64,000 bases of DNA from NCBI RefSeq assembly GCF_004799685.1, contig NZ_CP031311.1, positions 2,659,355 to 2,723,354 on the forward strand, in the 5' to 3' direction. Positions 1-8,164 of the stretch are shown here, piece after piece. The stretch's first letter is position 1; every line of letters starts with the position of its first letter. A program made the position numbers and the translations under genes. The notes under the pieces are model-generated. The model saw only the letters and a program-made list of their open reading frames with translations. It ran no database searches and was not told where the DNA came from. This DNA comes from Halobellus limi. GTDB lineage: Archaea; Halobacteriota; Halobacteria; Halobacteriales; Haloferacaceae.

Positions 1-351
1 GCGCAGGATTCGGTCAAGAGCGCCCTCCGTTCTCCCCTCTTGGACGTCGACATCTCCGGAGCCAACTCCGCGCTGGTGAACGTCACCGGCGGGTCGGACA
101 TGAGCATCGAGGAGGCCGAGGGCGTCGTCGAGGAGATCTACGACCGGATCGACCCCGACGCCCGCATCATCTGGGGCACCTCCGTCGACGAGGAGATCGA
201 CGGCACGATGCGGACGATGATCGTCGTCACGGGCGTCGAGTCGCCGCAGATCTACGGCCGCTCGGACGACGACGAGGCTCAGCCGCAGCCCCAACCGGAA
301 CCGCAGGCGCCGCCGCAGGGGCAGGGCACCGAGATCGACTACGTCGAATAG
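1..351 (+). CDS. ftsZ1: Cell division protein FtsZ1, C-terminal part (gene starts outside the window)
   Basis: This is the last 116 codons of a tubulin-like cell division GTPase that polymerises at midcell. The visible part is the C-terminal tubulin-like domain, with the family patterns [16 protein letters not shown], and the IIWGTS strand close to residue 60 of the fragment. It is followed by a Gln/Pro-rich tail and the end EIDYVE. The N-terminal GTP-binding half, with its tubulin signature, lies before base 1. The downstream order ftsZ, secE, spt5/nusG is the arrangement known for haloarchaeal ftsZ1, which is why I prefer FtsZ1 over FtsZ2. The frame is open from base 1. Confidence 0.93.
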   Translation, partial: AQDSVKSALRSPLLDVDISGANSALVNVTGGSDMSIEEAEGVVEEIYDRIDPDARIIWGTSVDEEIDGTMRTMIVVTGVESPQIYGRSDDDEAQPQPQPEPQAPPQGQGTEIDYVE

Positions 352-480
352 CTCACCGCCGGTCCTCTCCGAACATCCATCGACTCTCAGGAGCCGGAAC
401 CGCCGTTCGCGTCGCCGCCGCGGCCGGTCGCGCCGGCCGCGCTCGTCGGAATCGCTGTCTCGTCGCCGACGGGCCCGGTA

Positions 481-515
481 TCAATAGATAGAAAAAGCCC
501 GGCGAACTATCCACA
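481..515 (+). promoter_or_regulatory. Probable promoter of secE-spt5
   Basis: The stretch between ftsZ1 and secE (352-521) contains no gene. Its only AT-rich patch is around 482-495 (AATAGATAGAAAAA), 27-40 bases before the secE ATG. That spacing fits an archaeal TATA box and a very short leader. Inferred from composition and spacing only. Confidence 0.4.
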
Positions 516-521
516 CGCAAG

Positions 522-695
522 ATGGACGTCAAGTACGACCTGACCAGCTACGTGCGGGTGCTGAAGCTGGCCAGCACCCCCTCGTGGGAGGAGTTCTCAC
601 AGATCGGTCTCATAGCCGGTGCCGGCATCGTTCTCGTCGGCTTCCTCGGCTTTCTCATCTACGCGGTGATGAGCTTCCTCCCGGGAGGTGTCTGA
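522..695 (+). CDS. secE: Preprotein translocase subunit SecE (Sec61-gamma homologue)
   Basis: A 57-residue protein with one hydrophobic helix at about residues 28-51, preceded by a short amphipathic segment containing [18 protein letters not shown]. This is the archaeal SecE/Sec61-gamma pattern. The protein clamps the SecY channel in the cytoplasmic membrane. The size (normally 55-65 residues in archaea) and position directly before the Spt5/NusG gene both agree. The ATG at 522 is the only sensible start. The stop codon is separated by one base from the next gene's GTG, so the two are probably co-transcribed. Confidence 0.93.
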   Translation: MDVKYDLTSYVRVLKLASTPSWEEFSQIGLIAGAGIVLVGFLGFLIYAVMSFLPGGV

Positions 696-696
696 C

Positions 697-1149
697 GTGC
701 CGATATTCTCGGTGAAGACGACGGCCAGCCAGGAGCGAACCGTCGCCGACATGATCGCGAACCGCGAGGAGCCGGAGATCCACGCGGTGTTGGCTCCGGA
801 CTCGCTGACGAGCTACGTGATGGTGGAATCGGACAACGACGCCGTGATAACGCGAGTCCTCGAGGAGATCCCGCACGCGCGCGGCCTCGTCAAGAGCGGC
901 GGCGAGGCCGGCCGATCGTCGATGGCGGAGGTCGAGCACTTCCTCTCGCCGACGCCCGACGTCGAAGGCATCGCCGAGGGCGACATCGTCGAACTGATCG
1001 CCGGGCCGTTCAAGGGCGAGAAGGCCCGCGTCCAGCGGATCGACGAGACGAAAGACCAGGTCACCGTCGAACTGTACGAGGCGACCGTCCCGATTCCGGT
1101 CACCGTCCGCGGCGACCAGATCCGCGTCCTCGACAGCGACGAGCGTTGA
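697..1149 (+). CDS. spt5: Transcription elongation factor Spt5 (NusG-type)
   Basis: A protein of 150 residues with an N-terminal NGN domain (start [19 protein letters not shown], about residues 1-85) and a C-terminal KOW domain (about 95-145, core [13 protein letters not shown]). With Spt4 it closes the RNA polymerase clamp and supports processive elongation. I chose the GTG at 697, because the family normally begins MPI. A GTG at 688 would add three residues and overlap secE by eight bases. A T-run just after the gene looks like its terminator. Confidence 0.93.
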   Translation: MPIFSVKTTASQERTVADMIANREEPEIHAVLAPDSLTSYVMVESDNDAVITRVLEEIPHARGLVKSGGEAGRSSMAEVEHFLSPTPDVEGIAEGDIVELIAGPFKGEKARVQRIDETKDQVTVELYEATVPIPVTVRGDQIRVLDSDER

Positions 1150-1179
1150 CAGGCGAGCGAAGCGCCTAGACACAGAGCG

Positions 1180-1192
1180 GCGCCGTTTTTTC
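1180..1192 (+). terminator. T-run terminator after spt5
   Basis: Six consecutive T residues (1186-1191) follow a GC-rich stretch about 36 bases after the spt5 stop. Archaeal RNA polymerase terminates on T-runs. No gene is seen in 1150-1381. Confidence 0.5.
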
Positions 1193-1288
1193 GCATGAAT
1201 CGTGGCGTGGCCCGCGTTGCCGTCCGCGAGCGCGCTCGCTGTTCGTCGAGTGCGAGCGCCGACGGGTCGTGGCAGACTCGACGGCACG

Positions 1289-1369
1289 AGCGGAGGGGCG
1301 GCGGACGGCGGCATCGAAACTGACAGCCGAGCGGAGGGCGGCGGACGGCGGCGTCGAAACTGACGGCAG
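1289..1369. repeat. Two-copy 40-bp tandem repeat in an intergenic region
   Basis: The core GCGGACGGCGGCATCGAAAC at 1301-1320 recurs at 1341-1360 with one change (ATCG to GTCG). The flanks also match, giving a period of 40 bp over about 80 bp, and a partial third start follows at 1371. It ends a few bases before the stop of the convergent zinc-finger gene. No coding role is apparent. Confidence 0.7.
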
Positions 1370-1381
1370 AGCGGGCGGCGG

Positions 1382-1684
1382 TTACAGCGCGTCGCGGCGC
1401 TTGAGTTCCTCGACGACGGCCCTGAGGTCGGCCTCGTCCTCGATGGCGGCCTTGATGTCCTCGCGGACGCGGACGGCAGTCGAGTCGGCGTCGTAGGCGC
1501 GGACGTACTCCGCGCGGGAGTGTTCCTCGAAGGCGTGGCGGATCGCGAAGTAGCCGTCGGGGACGATGCTGCCGCAGACCGTGCACTCGTGGCGGTCGTG
1601 TTCGACCGTCTGGTGGATGATCGCGGATTCGACGTCCTCGAAGCGCTCCGCGCAGCCGTCGATGCCGCACTTCCACAGGGACAT
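1382..1684 (-). CDS. Small protein with two zinc-finger-like motifs
   Basis: A 100-residue protein starting MSLWKCGIDG. Cysteine and histidine spacing gives two C2H2-like fingers: C6, C11, H24, H29 and C34, C37, H50, H55. The rest is an acidic, helical tail ending EELKRRDAL. Such small haloarchaeal zinc-finger proteins are thought to bind nucleic acid or protein partners, but nothing here fixes the target. The ATG at 1684 is chosen because the first finger begins five residues later; an upstream GTG would add nine residues unlike the family. The gene faces the preceding spt5 operon and stands alone. Confidence 0.8.
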   Translation of the reverse strand: MSLWKCGIDGCAERFEDVESAIIHQTVEHDRHECTVCGSIVPDGYFAIRHAFEEHSRAEYVRAYDADSTAVRVREDIKAAIEDEADLRAVVEELKRRDAL

Positions 1685-1773
1685 ACCGCAAGCCACGGCC
1701 ACCGGCGACAAAACCGTTCCGCAGCCGACGGCGAATAGAAATCACTAACAGAACGCCGATCAAACCGGCGGAC

Positions 1774-2655
1774 GTGACCGACACGGCCGCGTCCGGACCG
1801 GGATCGGAAGCCGACGCCGAGTCGAGCGAGGCGGTCTCGGCGCCCGGGGACGACACCGTGCCGGGCGAGGCGGTCTCGGCGTCCACGGACGACGCCGTTC
1901 CGGGGGAGACCCACGTCGACCTCCACGTGAAGGTGCTGAACGACCGGGTCGTCGACCACGCGAAGGCCCGCGGCCTCGACGTGCTCGTGTACGCACCGCA
2001 TTTCACCCGGCTCCCGGAGATCCGCGCCCGCGCGGAGTCCTTCTCGGACGAGGACCTGCTCGTCGTCCCCGGTCGCGAGGTCTTCACCGGCACGTGGCGG
2101 AACCGACGGCACGTCCTCGCCGTCGGGCTCTCCGAACCGGTCCCCGACTTCATCTCGCTTTTGGGGGCCCTCGACGCCTTCGAGCGACAGGGCGCGGCCG
2201 TGCTCGTCCCTCACCCCGAGTTTCTCAACGTCAGCCTCGGCGCCGACGACCTCCGGGCCCACGTAGACCGGGTCGACGCGGTGGAGACGCACAACCTGAA
2301 GCTCTTCGCGTATCAGAACCGACGGGCGCGCCGCCTCGCCCGAGAGGCGGACCGCCCGGGGTTCGGCTCCTCCTACGCGCACCTCGGCGGCAGCGTCGGA
2401 GAGGTGTGGACGGCATTCGACCGGGAGATCGACTCCGAGGCCGACCTCGTCGCGGCCCTGCGCGAGGGCGCTTCGCGTCGGATCCTGCGACGGAACGGGG
2501 CCCGACACACCGCCCGGAAGCTCGCCGAGTTCGCCCACCTGGGCTATGAGAACTCCTGGAGCAAGATCGATCGGCTGTTCCTCTCGGGGATGGAGCCGAC
2601 GCATCCGGACCACGTCGCCTACCGCGGTCGGTTCGACGACGTCAAAACGTACTGA
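1774..2655 (+). CDS. PHP-domain metal-dependent phosphoesterase-like protein
   Basis: The body of this 293-residue protein resembles haloarchaeal PHP-domain proteins: THVDLHVKV near residue 50, YAPHFTRLPEIRA near 72, PGREVFTGTW, VLVPHPEFLN and VETHN. The histidines and acidic residues in these blocks are candidate metal ligands. PHP enzymes hydrolyse phosphoesters; the substrate is unknown. The first 45 residues are a low-complexity Ser/Ala/Asp/Gly segment with a short internal duplication (EAVSAPGDD and EAVSASTDD), and the true start may lie inside it. An A-rich patch at 1733-1746 is a plausible TATA region for the GTG at 1774. Confidence 0.75.
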   Translation: MTDTAASGPGSEADAESSEAVSAPGDDTVPGEAVSASTDDAVPGETHVDLHVKVLNDRVVDHAKARGLDVLVYAPHFTRLPEIRARAESFSDEDLLVVPGREVFTGTWRNRRHVLAVGLSEPVPDFISLLGALDAFERQGAAVLVPHPEFLNVSLGADDLRAHVDRVDAVETHNLKLFAYQNRRARRLAREADRPGFGSSYAHLGGSVGEVWTAFDREIDSEADLVAALREGASRRILRRNGARHTARKLAEFAHLGYENSWSKIDRLFLSGMEPTHPDHVAYRGRFDDVKTY

Positions 2656-2678
2656 GAGCCGACGGCCCGGACGGTCAA

Positions 2679-3245
2679 TCAGACCCCGACGAGCGTCCCG
2701 ATCAGATTCGCCGCGTCCGGCAGCGGCGTGTTGAGCGCGACCAGGTAGTTGTGGACGAGAAACAGGACGAAAAGCTCCATCGCCGTCACGACCACGGTCA
2801 CCCTCGTCGCCCACTTGCTCGAGGTCGCGACGCCGGTCGGGAACCCGTACTCCGTCGAGGAGAGCGGATACCAGAGGGCGATCCCGCGCTTCGAGCCGAC
2901 GACGTCGAGGAGGTAGTGCGTCCCGACGCCGATCCAGACGAACTGGAGGTTCCCGAAGAGATACGGGAACGCGAGGAAGATCCCGAGCACCGGGAGGTTG
3001 TGAAGCGTCTTGCGGTGCCGACCGAACGCGGTGTCGACGTCGGGGAACAGCGCCCCCAGAATGACCGGCAGCGACAGCGCCGCGACCGAGCGGGCGACCT
3101 CACCCGCGAGCGCCGCGACGCCGTCGATCGTGACCCCGCCGCCCTGTCCGCCGACGATCGGACCGGCCGTCGGATCGATCGACAGGATGACCCCCAGTCC
3201 GATAGCCAGAAGCGCCCCGTTCAACACGTGCCCGTCTTTGTTCAT
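2679..3245 (-). CDS. YdjM/DUF457-like integral membrane protein (putative metal-dependent hydrolase)
   Basis: A 188-residue protein with four or five hydrophobic segments. It carries the family's histidine/aspartate patterns: NKDGHVLNG at the start, GALFPDVDTAFGRHR near residue 70, LHNLP near 83 and GTHYLLDVV near 110. These are typical of the membrane-bound YdjM/DUF457 family, predicted to coordinate metal at the membrane, with no firmly established substrate. The stop is 24 bases from the stop of the convergent PHP gene. It starts at the ATG beginning MNKDGHV. Confidence 0.8.
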   Translation of the reverse strand: MNKDGHVLNGALLAIGLGVILSIDPTAGPIVGGQGGGVTIDGVAALAGEVARSVAALSLPVILGALFPDVDTAFGRHRKTLHNLPVLGIFLAFPYLFGNLQFVWIGVGTHYLLDVVGSKRGIALWYPLSSTEYGFPTGVATSSKWATRVTVVVTAMELFVLFLVHNYLVALNTPLPDAANLIGTLVGV

Positions 3246-3339
3246 CGAGTGAGACTGTGGGGGTCAGCCCTACAAACGTTGTGCCTGCGGACGGCGTCGC
3301 CGTCGCGGGATCTGTGCCGCGTCGGAAGCGTGGAACCCG

Positions 3340-3852
3340 TCACCCGTCGACGGCGTCGTACAGCGTCGAGAGCGCCTCCCGGGCGATCCGCTCTTTGATC
3401 TGGGTGCGGTCGCCCTCGAACTCGTGGCGTTCGACCCGGGTGTAGGACTCGCCGGACCCCCACTCGCCGCGGTACGCGAGGCCGACGTAGACGGTTCCGA
3501 CCGGCTTCTCCGGCGTGCCACCCTCGGGGCCGGCGATCCCGGTCGTCGAGACGCCCCAGTCGGTGCCGGCGACGTCGCGGACGCCGGCGGCCATCTCGCG
3601 GGCGACCGGTTCCGAGACCGCGCCGTGCTCGTCGAGCGACTCGCGGGCGACGCCGAGCGCGGTCAGTTTCGCGTCGTAGGAGTAGGTGACGAGCGAGCGG
3701 TCGAAGTAGTCCGACGATCCGGGCACGTCCGTCAGGAGCGACCCGATCAGGCCGCCGGTGCAGGACTCGGCGACGGCGACGGTCGCGTCCGCGTCGCGAA
3801 GCGCGTCGCCGACGCGGGACTCGATCGGCGGGTCGGAGGCGAACTCTCGCAT
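3340..3852 (-). CDS. CinA C-terminal-domain protein (probable NMN deamidase)
   Basis: This 170-residue protein matches the stand-alone CinA C-terminal domain: VAVAESCTGGLIGSLLTDV near residues 21-39, SYDAKLTALGV, GAVSEPVAREMA, and TTGIAGPEGGTPEKPVGTVY near 105-124. Bacterial members of this fold (PncC) deamidate nicotinamide mononucleotide in the pyridine nucleotide cycle. That function is inferred here from family membership. I chose the ATG at 3852 (MREFASDPPI); upstream in-frame sequence has non-coding character. It is a monocistronic gene, divergent from the aminotransferase. Confidence 0.85.
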   Translation of the reverse strand: MREFASDPPIESRVGDALRDADATVAVAESCTGGLIGSLLTDVPGSSDYFDRSLVTYSYDAKLTALGVARESLDEHGAVSEPVAREMAAGVRDVAGTDWGVSTTGIAGPEGGTPEKPVGTVYVGLAYRGEWGSGESYTRVERHEFEGDRTQIKERIAREALSTLYDAVDG

Positions 3853-4011
3853 AGTCGTCGGGACGGCGTCCGGCGATAAAAGTCTCGTCGCCACCGCGTC
3901 CCGTCTCGCGGCCGCGAACCGCACCGGACGTCGAGCACCGCTCCGTCTATGCGAAAGCCACACCGCCCAGTGCGAAAGACACACCTCCCCGGCGGCCGAC
4001 GCTGGGGACGA

Positions 4012-5133
4012 ATGACAGACGCGGACGACGCGTACGACGAACCGGTCTTTCAGCGCGTCATCGGGTACGCCGCGGCCGCCGACCGCGACGTCGTGGACAT
4101 GGTGTCGGGCCACCCCGACTGGGAGCCGCCGACCGCGCTCCGGGAGGGCCTTCGCACCTACGCCGACGGCGACCCCCCGGAGTTCCAGTACCCGCCGAGC
4201 GAGGGGCTCAGAGGGCTCCGCGAGGAGATCGCGGCGCGGCGAAACGTCGAGCGGTCGCGCGTGGTCGTCACAAACGGCGCGGGCGAGGCGAACTACCTCG
4301 CGATGGCGCGGGCGATAGAGCGCGACGTCGGCTCGGAGTTTCTCCTCACCGACCCCGTCTACCCGTACTACCCCGGGAAAGCGGAGTTACTCGACGCGGA
4401 CGCCACCCGCGTGCCGGTCCGCGAGGACGGGCACGTCGACGTCGACGCGATGCGCGCGGCAGCGAGCGACGAGACCGCGGCCGTCGTGCTCAACACGCCG
4501 AACAACCCGACCGGCGCGGTCTACGACCGCGAGTCGGTCGCGGCGCTGGCCGACGTCGCGAGCGAGGTCGACGCGCTCCTCGTCGTCGACGAGGTGTACG
4601 ACCACTTCGACTTTTCGGGCGAATTCGAGAGCGCGCTCACGCTCGACCGCGACAACGTCGTCGTCACCACGGCGTTCTCGAAGTCGATGGGGATCACGGG
4701 CCTCCGCGTCGGCTACGCCGTCTTCCCCGAGCACCTGATCGAGGGCGCGCTGACACGGCACACCCTTGTCAACGTCGCGACGAGTCGGCCCGCACAGGCC
4801 GCGGTCGCGAATGCGCTGAAGGAGACGCCGCCGTCGTACTACGAGTCCGTCCGCGACACCCTCCGCGAGCGGATCGACTCGTTCACCGACGCCCTCGACG
4901 ACGCCGGCGCGGCGTACACCACGCCGGAGGGCGCGTTCTACGTCCTCGCGCGCTTCGAGGACTTCCCCGGAACGATGGCGAACGTCGAGCGCCTGATCGA
5001 CGAGGCCGGCGTCGCGGGGATGCCCGGCGAGGTATTCGGCGACGCCTACGGCGAGTGGATCCGCTTTTCGCTCTGTACCGACCGCGCCGACGAGGCGGCC
5101 GATCGGCTCGCGGCGTACTTCGAGGGGCGCTGA
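4012..5133 (+). CDS. PLP-dependent aminotransferase, class I/II
   Basis: A fold-type I aminotransferase of 373 residues. Visible landmarks are TNGAGEANYLA near residue 88, LNTPNNPTGAVY near 160, VVDEVYDHF near 191 (the Asp that contacts the PLP ring nitrogen) and TTAFSKSMGITGLRVGY, where K224 should form the Schiff base. The arginine in WIRFSLC near the C-terminus is the expected carboxylate ligand. Substrate specificity (aspartate, aromatic or other) cannot be read with confidence. The ATG at 4012 matches the start of conserved sequence. No operon partner is seen. Confidence 0.88.
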   Translation: MTDADDAYDEPVFQRVIGYAAAADRDVVDMVSGHPDWEPPTALREGLRTYADGDPPEFQYPPSEGLRGLREEIAARRNVERSRVVVTNGAGEANYLAMARAIERDVGSEFLLTDPVYPYYPGKAELLDADATRVPVREDGHVDVDAMRAAASDETAAVVLNTPNNPTGAVYDRESVAALADVASEVDALLVVDEVYDHFDFSGEFESALTLDRDNVVVTTAFSKSMGITGLRVGYAVFPEHLIEGALTRHTLVNVATSRPAQAAVANALKETPPSYYESVRDTLRERIDSFTDALDDAGAAYTTPEGAFYVLARFEDFPGTMANVERLIDEAGVAGMPGEVFGDAYGEWIRFSLCTDRADEAADRLAAYFEGR

Positions 5134-5174
5134 GAGAGTCGATGTGAGACCGTCCGAACCGGACCGAGTCGACC

Positions 5175-5732
5175 TCAGACCGTCCGGAGGTCGTCGGTCG
5201 CCCGCCACCGGATCGCGGCCGAGGCGACCTCGTCGGCGCGTCTGATGATCTCCGCCTCGATCGTCGCCGGTTCGACCGCCGTCCGGTCGGTGTGCGAGAG
5301 GACCACGTGTGCGAGTTCGATCGGGAGACCCGCCCGGGCGACGACGTGGACGCCGTAGTAGGGGTGGCCGAGCAGGTCGTAGACGGCCGTCTCCTCCATC
5401 CCGGCGAACTCCGCGAGTTTGCTCACGTCGTGGACGAGCGCTCCCGCGACGAGGGTGTCGACGTCGAGCGCGAGCCTGTCGGATCGCCGCTCGCCCAGCG
5501 TCTCCGCGAGCGCGACGGCGCAGGTCGTCACGTCGCGGACGTGGTCGACCAGTCCCTCGTCGTCTAGCCCCAGTTCGCGCTGGGTCGGCGGCAGCCACGG
5601 CACGGCGGAGAGGTCCTCGACCTCGTTCTCGGCCGCGGCCGTCGCCCACGCGTCGGCGACGCCCGCGCGCAGGTCGTCGTCCTCGATCGCGTCGACCTCC
5701 GGAAACGTCGCTCGGATTGCGTCCGCGTCCAT
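5175..5732 (-). CDS. HD-domain protein (putative phosphohydrolase)
   Basis: A 185-residue protein with an HD-superfamily core. VAGALVHDVSKLAEF near residues 105-119 supplies the His-Asp pair, GHPYYGVHVV near 130 and VVLSHTDRT near 150 supply further histidines, and RADEVASAAI gives the last Asp. HD proteins hydrolyse phosphate esters of nucleotides and related compounds, with metal. The substrate here is unknown. Start chosen at MDADAIRATF, which lies after a GC-poor stretch (TATAGCG) that can serve as the promoter. Convergent with the aminotransferase and divergent from the ArsA-family gene. Confidence 0.8.
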   Translation of the reverse strand: MDADAIRATFPEVDAIEDDDLRAGVADAWATAAAENEVEDLSAVPWLPPTQRELGLDDEGLVDHVRDVTTCAVALAETLGERRSDRLALDVDTLVAGALVHDVSKLAEFAGMEETAVYDLLGHPYYGVHVVARAGLPIELAHVVLSHTDRTAVEPATIEAEIIRRADEVASAAIRWRATDDLRTV

Positions 5733-5814
5733 ACTCGCGGACAGGCCGTCCCGACAGTATAGCGCTCCGGTTCCGACCGAGAAGTACACAAGTCCCCGTC
5801 TCGTCGTGCCGCGT

Positions 5815-7071
5815 ATGTCGAGCACCGACGTCGACGCCGCCGACAGCGACCACGAGCGCGGGGGAGAGACGGGGACGACAGAGGACGACCACGCGGTCGA
5901 CGTCGAACCGGTCGAGAGCGTCGATTCCGGGGCGGCGGACGGCGAACCGATCGAGGGCGTCGACGCCGCCGGACTCCCCGAGTCCGTCGACGCGCCCGAC
6001 TACGTCCTCTACGGCGGGAAGGGCGGCGTCGGCAAGACGACGATGGCGGCCGCGACGGCGCTGGCGTCGGCCGCGGCGGGCACCGCGACGCTCGTCGTCT
6101 CCACCGATCCGGCGCACTCGCTGTCGGACACCCTCGGCGTCGACGTCCCCGCGGAACCGACGCGGATCAGGGACGACTGGCCGCTGTACGCCGCCGAGAT
6201 CGATCCCGACGCGGCCGTCGGCCCGTTCGCCGGCGGTCCGGGAGACGAATCGACGGTCACGGAGGACGGCGGGGGCGGCTTCGACCCCGACGCCGACGTG
6301 GACGAGAACCCCTTCACGGGGGGCGACGGGGCGGGCGCCGCCGGCGACGACGCAGGCGCCTCGCCGTTCGGCGACCTCGGCGGGATGGAGGACCTCCTCG
6401 GCGGCGCGATGGGGCCCGGATCGATGCCCGGGGCCGACGAGGCGGCGGCGATGCAGCAGTTGCTCGAATACCTCGACGACCCGCGGTTCGACCGCGTCGT
6501 CGTCGACACCGCGCCGACCGGGCACACGCTCAGACTGCTCGAACTGCCCGAGATGATGGACTCGATGCTCGGGCGGATCGCGAAGATGCGCCAGCAGTTC
6601 TCGGGGATGATGGAGGGCGTCAAGGGGATGTTCGGGATGGGGAGCGACGACGCCGCGACGCCCGACCTCGACGAGCTCCGCGAGCGGATCGAGCGGCTGC
6701 GGACGGTCCTGCGCGACCCGGCGAAGACCGACTTCCGGGTCGTGATGATCCCCGAGGAGATGAGCGTCGTCGAGACCGAGCGGCTGGTCGAACGGCTCGA
6801 CGGCTACGGCATCCCCGTCCAGACGCTCGTCGTCAACCGCGTGATGGAGGACCTCGCGGACGTGACGGCGACCGAGGTGGACGAGCGGTGGGTCGTCTCG
6901 CCGGACCTGGACAACTGCGAGTTCTGCCAGCGCCGCTGGGGCGTCCAGCAGGACGCCATCGGCCGCGCGACGGAACTGTTCCGGGGCCGAGACGTCAAGC
7001 GCGTGCCGCTCCTGGCCGAGGAGGTCCGCGGCGAGGAGGCGCTGCGGGTCGTCGCCGCGTGTCTGGAGTAG
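5815..7071 (+). CDS. ArsA/Get3-family ATPase
   Basis: This 418-residue protein has a deviant Walker A motif GGKGGVGKTT at residues 67-76, switch sequence STDPAHSLSD near 94 and the family signature DTAPTGHTLRLLELP near 225. These define the ArsA/Get3 group. A NCEFCQ motif gives a CxxC pair at C368 and C371, comparable to the zinc-binding CxxC at the Get3 dimer interface. This favours a Get3-like role in tail-anchored membrane protein handling over arsenite export. Residues 1-60 are an acidic low-complexity extension and 135-200 a Gly/Asp-rich insertion. No arsR, arsB or other arsenic gene is nearby. Biochemical role inferred. Confidence 0.88.
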   Translation: MSSTDVDAADSDHERGGETGTTEDDHAVDVEPVESVDSGAADGEPIEGVDAAGLPESVDAPDYVLYGGKGGVGKTTMAAATALASAAAGTATLVVSTDPAHSLSDTLGVDVPAEPTRIRDDWPLYAAEIDPDAAVGPFAGGPGDESTVTEDGGGGFDPDADVDENPFTGGDGAGAAGDDAGASPFGDLGGMEDLLGGAMGPGSMPGADEAAAMQQLLEYLDDPRFDRVVVDTAPTGHTLRLLELPEMMDSMLGRIAKMRQQFSGMMEGVKGMFGMGSDDAATPDLDELRERIERLRTVLRDPAKTDFRVVMIPEEMSVVETERLVERLDGYGIPVQTLVVNRVMEDLADVTATEVDERWVVSPDLDNCEFCQRRWGVQQDAIGRATELFRGRDVKRVPLLAEEVRGEEALRVVAACLE

Positions 7072-7105
7072 GCCTCACCCGGCCGGCACACCCGGCGGCC
7101 GGCGA

Positions 7106-7993
7106 CTACAATTTTCGCAGGTACCGGTACGCCGTGTCGAGCCACCGCGCGGGCAGGTGCCGCGCCAGCACGGTGACGCGCGCGGCGGTCCCGGGCTGGT
7201 ACCGCGCTCGGGGCTTCGTCGAGGAGGCGGCGTCGACGACGTCCTCGGCGACGCGCTCCGGGGAGACGGCGCCGAGTCCGCCGCCGCCGATGAGTTTCGT
7301 GTCCGAGAAGAGTTCGTAGAACGACTCGTAGGCGCCCGAGCGCTCCAGTCCGGGGATGTCGCCGTCGTCGCCGTCTCCGCCCTCCGCGGCGTCCCGTGAC
7401 GCGCTCCCCTCGCTCCCGTTGACCTCGCGCTCTACGCGGTCGGAGAACTGGGTCTCGACGGGGCCGGGTTCGACCACGACGACGTCGACGCCGTACTCGT
7501 CGACCTCGTTTCTGAGCGCGTCGCTCATCGCCTCCAAGGCGAACTTCGACCCGGCGTAGACGCCGCCGCCGGGGAAGGACACGCGGCCGGCGGCGCTGGA
7601 GAGGTTCACGATGGTCCCCTCCTCCTGCTCGCGCATGTGCGGCAGGACGGCGCGGATCAGCCGGTGCGGCCCGTAGACGTTCACGTCGAACTGCCGGTGG
7701 ACCTGCGCCGTCGGCACGTCTTCGAGCGGCCCCATCTGTCCGAACCCGGCGTTGTTGACGAGACAGGTGAGGTGGCCCTCCTCGTCGATGATCCGGTCGA
7801 CCACCCGGTCGACGTCGTCCCCGTCGGTGACGTCGAGCGTCGCGATGCGGCAGCCCTTCTCGCCGAGCGTCTCGACGTCGGCGGGGTTTCTGGCCGTCGC
7901 GTAGACGCGCCAGTCCTCCTCGAGGAAGGCGAGCGCCGTGGCGCGGCCGATGCCGGACGAGCAGCCGGTGATGAGGACCGTCTTCGGATGCAC
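7106..7993 (-). CDS. Short-chain dehydrogenase/reductase (SDR) family protein
   Basis: A classical SDR of 295 residues. The nucleotide-binding motif TGCSSGIG is at residues 8-15, NNAGFGQMGPL near 85 and the catalytic YAGSKFALEAM near 150, with Ser in NLSSAAGRVSF before it. The region after PGPVETQF includes an acidic low-complexity insert and a C-terminal segment that may dock on the membrane (ARHLPARWLDTAYRYL). Substrate unknown. Start is uncertain: I chose the GTG at 7993, six codons before the beta-strand TVLITG. Possible GTG starts 5' of this would add non-conserved residues. Confidence 0.85.
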   Translation of the reverse strand: MHPKTVLITGCSSGIGRATALAFLEEDWRVYATARNPADVETLGEKGCRIATLDVTDGDDVDRVVDRIIDEEGHLTCLVNNAGFGQMGPLEDVPTAQVHRQFDVNVYGPHRLIRAVLPHMREQEEGTIVNLSSAAGRVSFPGGGVYAGSKFALEAMSDALRNEVDEYGVDVVVVEPGPVETQFSDRVEREVNGSEGSASRDAAEGGDGDDGDIPGLERSGAYESFYELFSDTKLIGGGGLGAVSPERVAEDVVDAASSTKPRARYQPGTAARVTVLARHLPARWLDTAYRYLRKL

Positions 7994-8134
7994 AGCTACG
8001 GGAACGGTCCGCGCGGTGTTAACTGTGGGCGATTCGTCACCGCGAGATGGCTCCGAGGTCCGCGGCGGGACGCGTCGGGCCGTCCGGTCGGCCCTATGGC
8101 AGAGGGTATCGAGCTCCCGCCTCCCGGACCACAC

Positions 8135-8142
8135 GCTTAACT
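8135..8142 (+). promoter_or_regulatory. TATA-like element of malQ
   Basis: GCTTAACT sits 23-30 bases before the malQ ATG, the spacing expected for a leaderless haloarchaeal transcript. The same ACTTAACT-type box occurs 24-33 bases before the start at 21789. Confidence 0.45.
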
Positions 8143-8164
8143 TCCGTCCACGGGTGCATCGAGT

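Noticed and set aside
655-2814. A 719-residue minus-strand open frame across secE, spt5 and the PHP gene
   Set aside because: It is antisense to three well-supported genes and its arginine-rich, repetitive composition is typical of the unused frames of GC-rich DNA.
4387-6525. A 712-residue minus-strand frame over the aminotransferase and the ArsA-family gene
   Set aside because: Antisense to recognised catalytic motifs on the plus strand, with no family-like blocks of its own.
5815-7071. An arsenic-resistance operon
   Set aside because: Only the ATPase family matches; there is no arsR, arsB, arsD or arsM nearby and the CxxC pair fits Get3 better.
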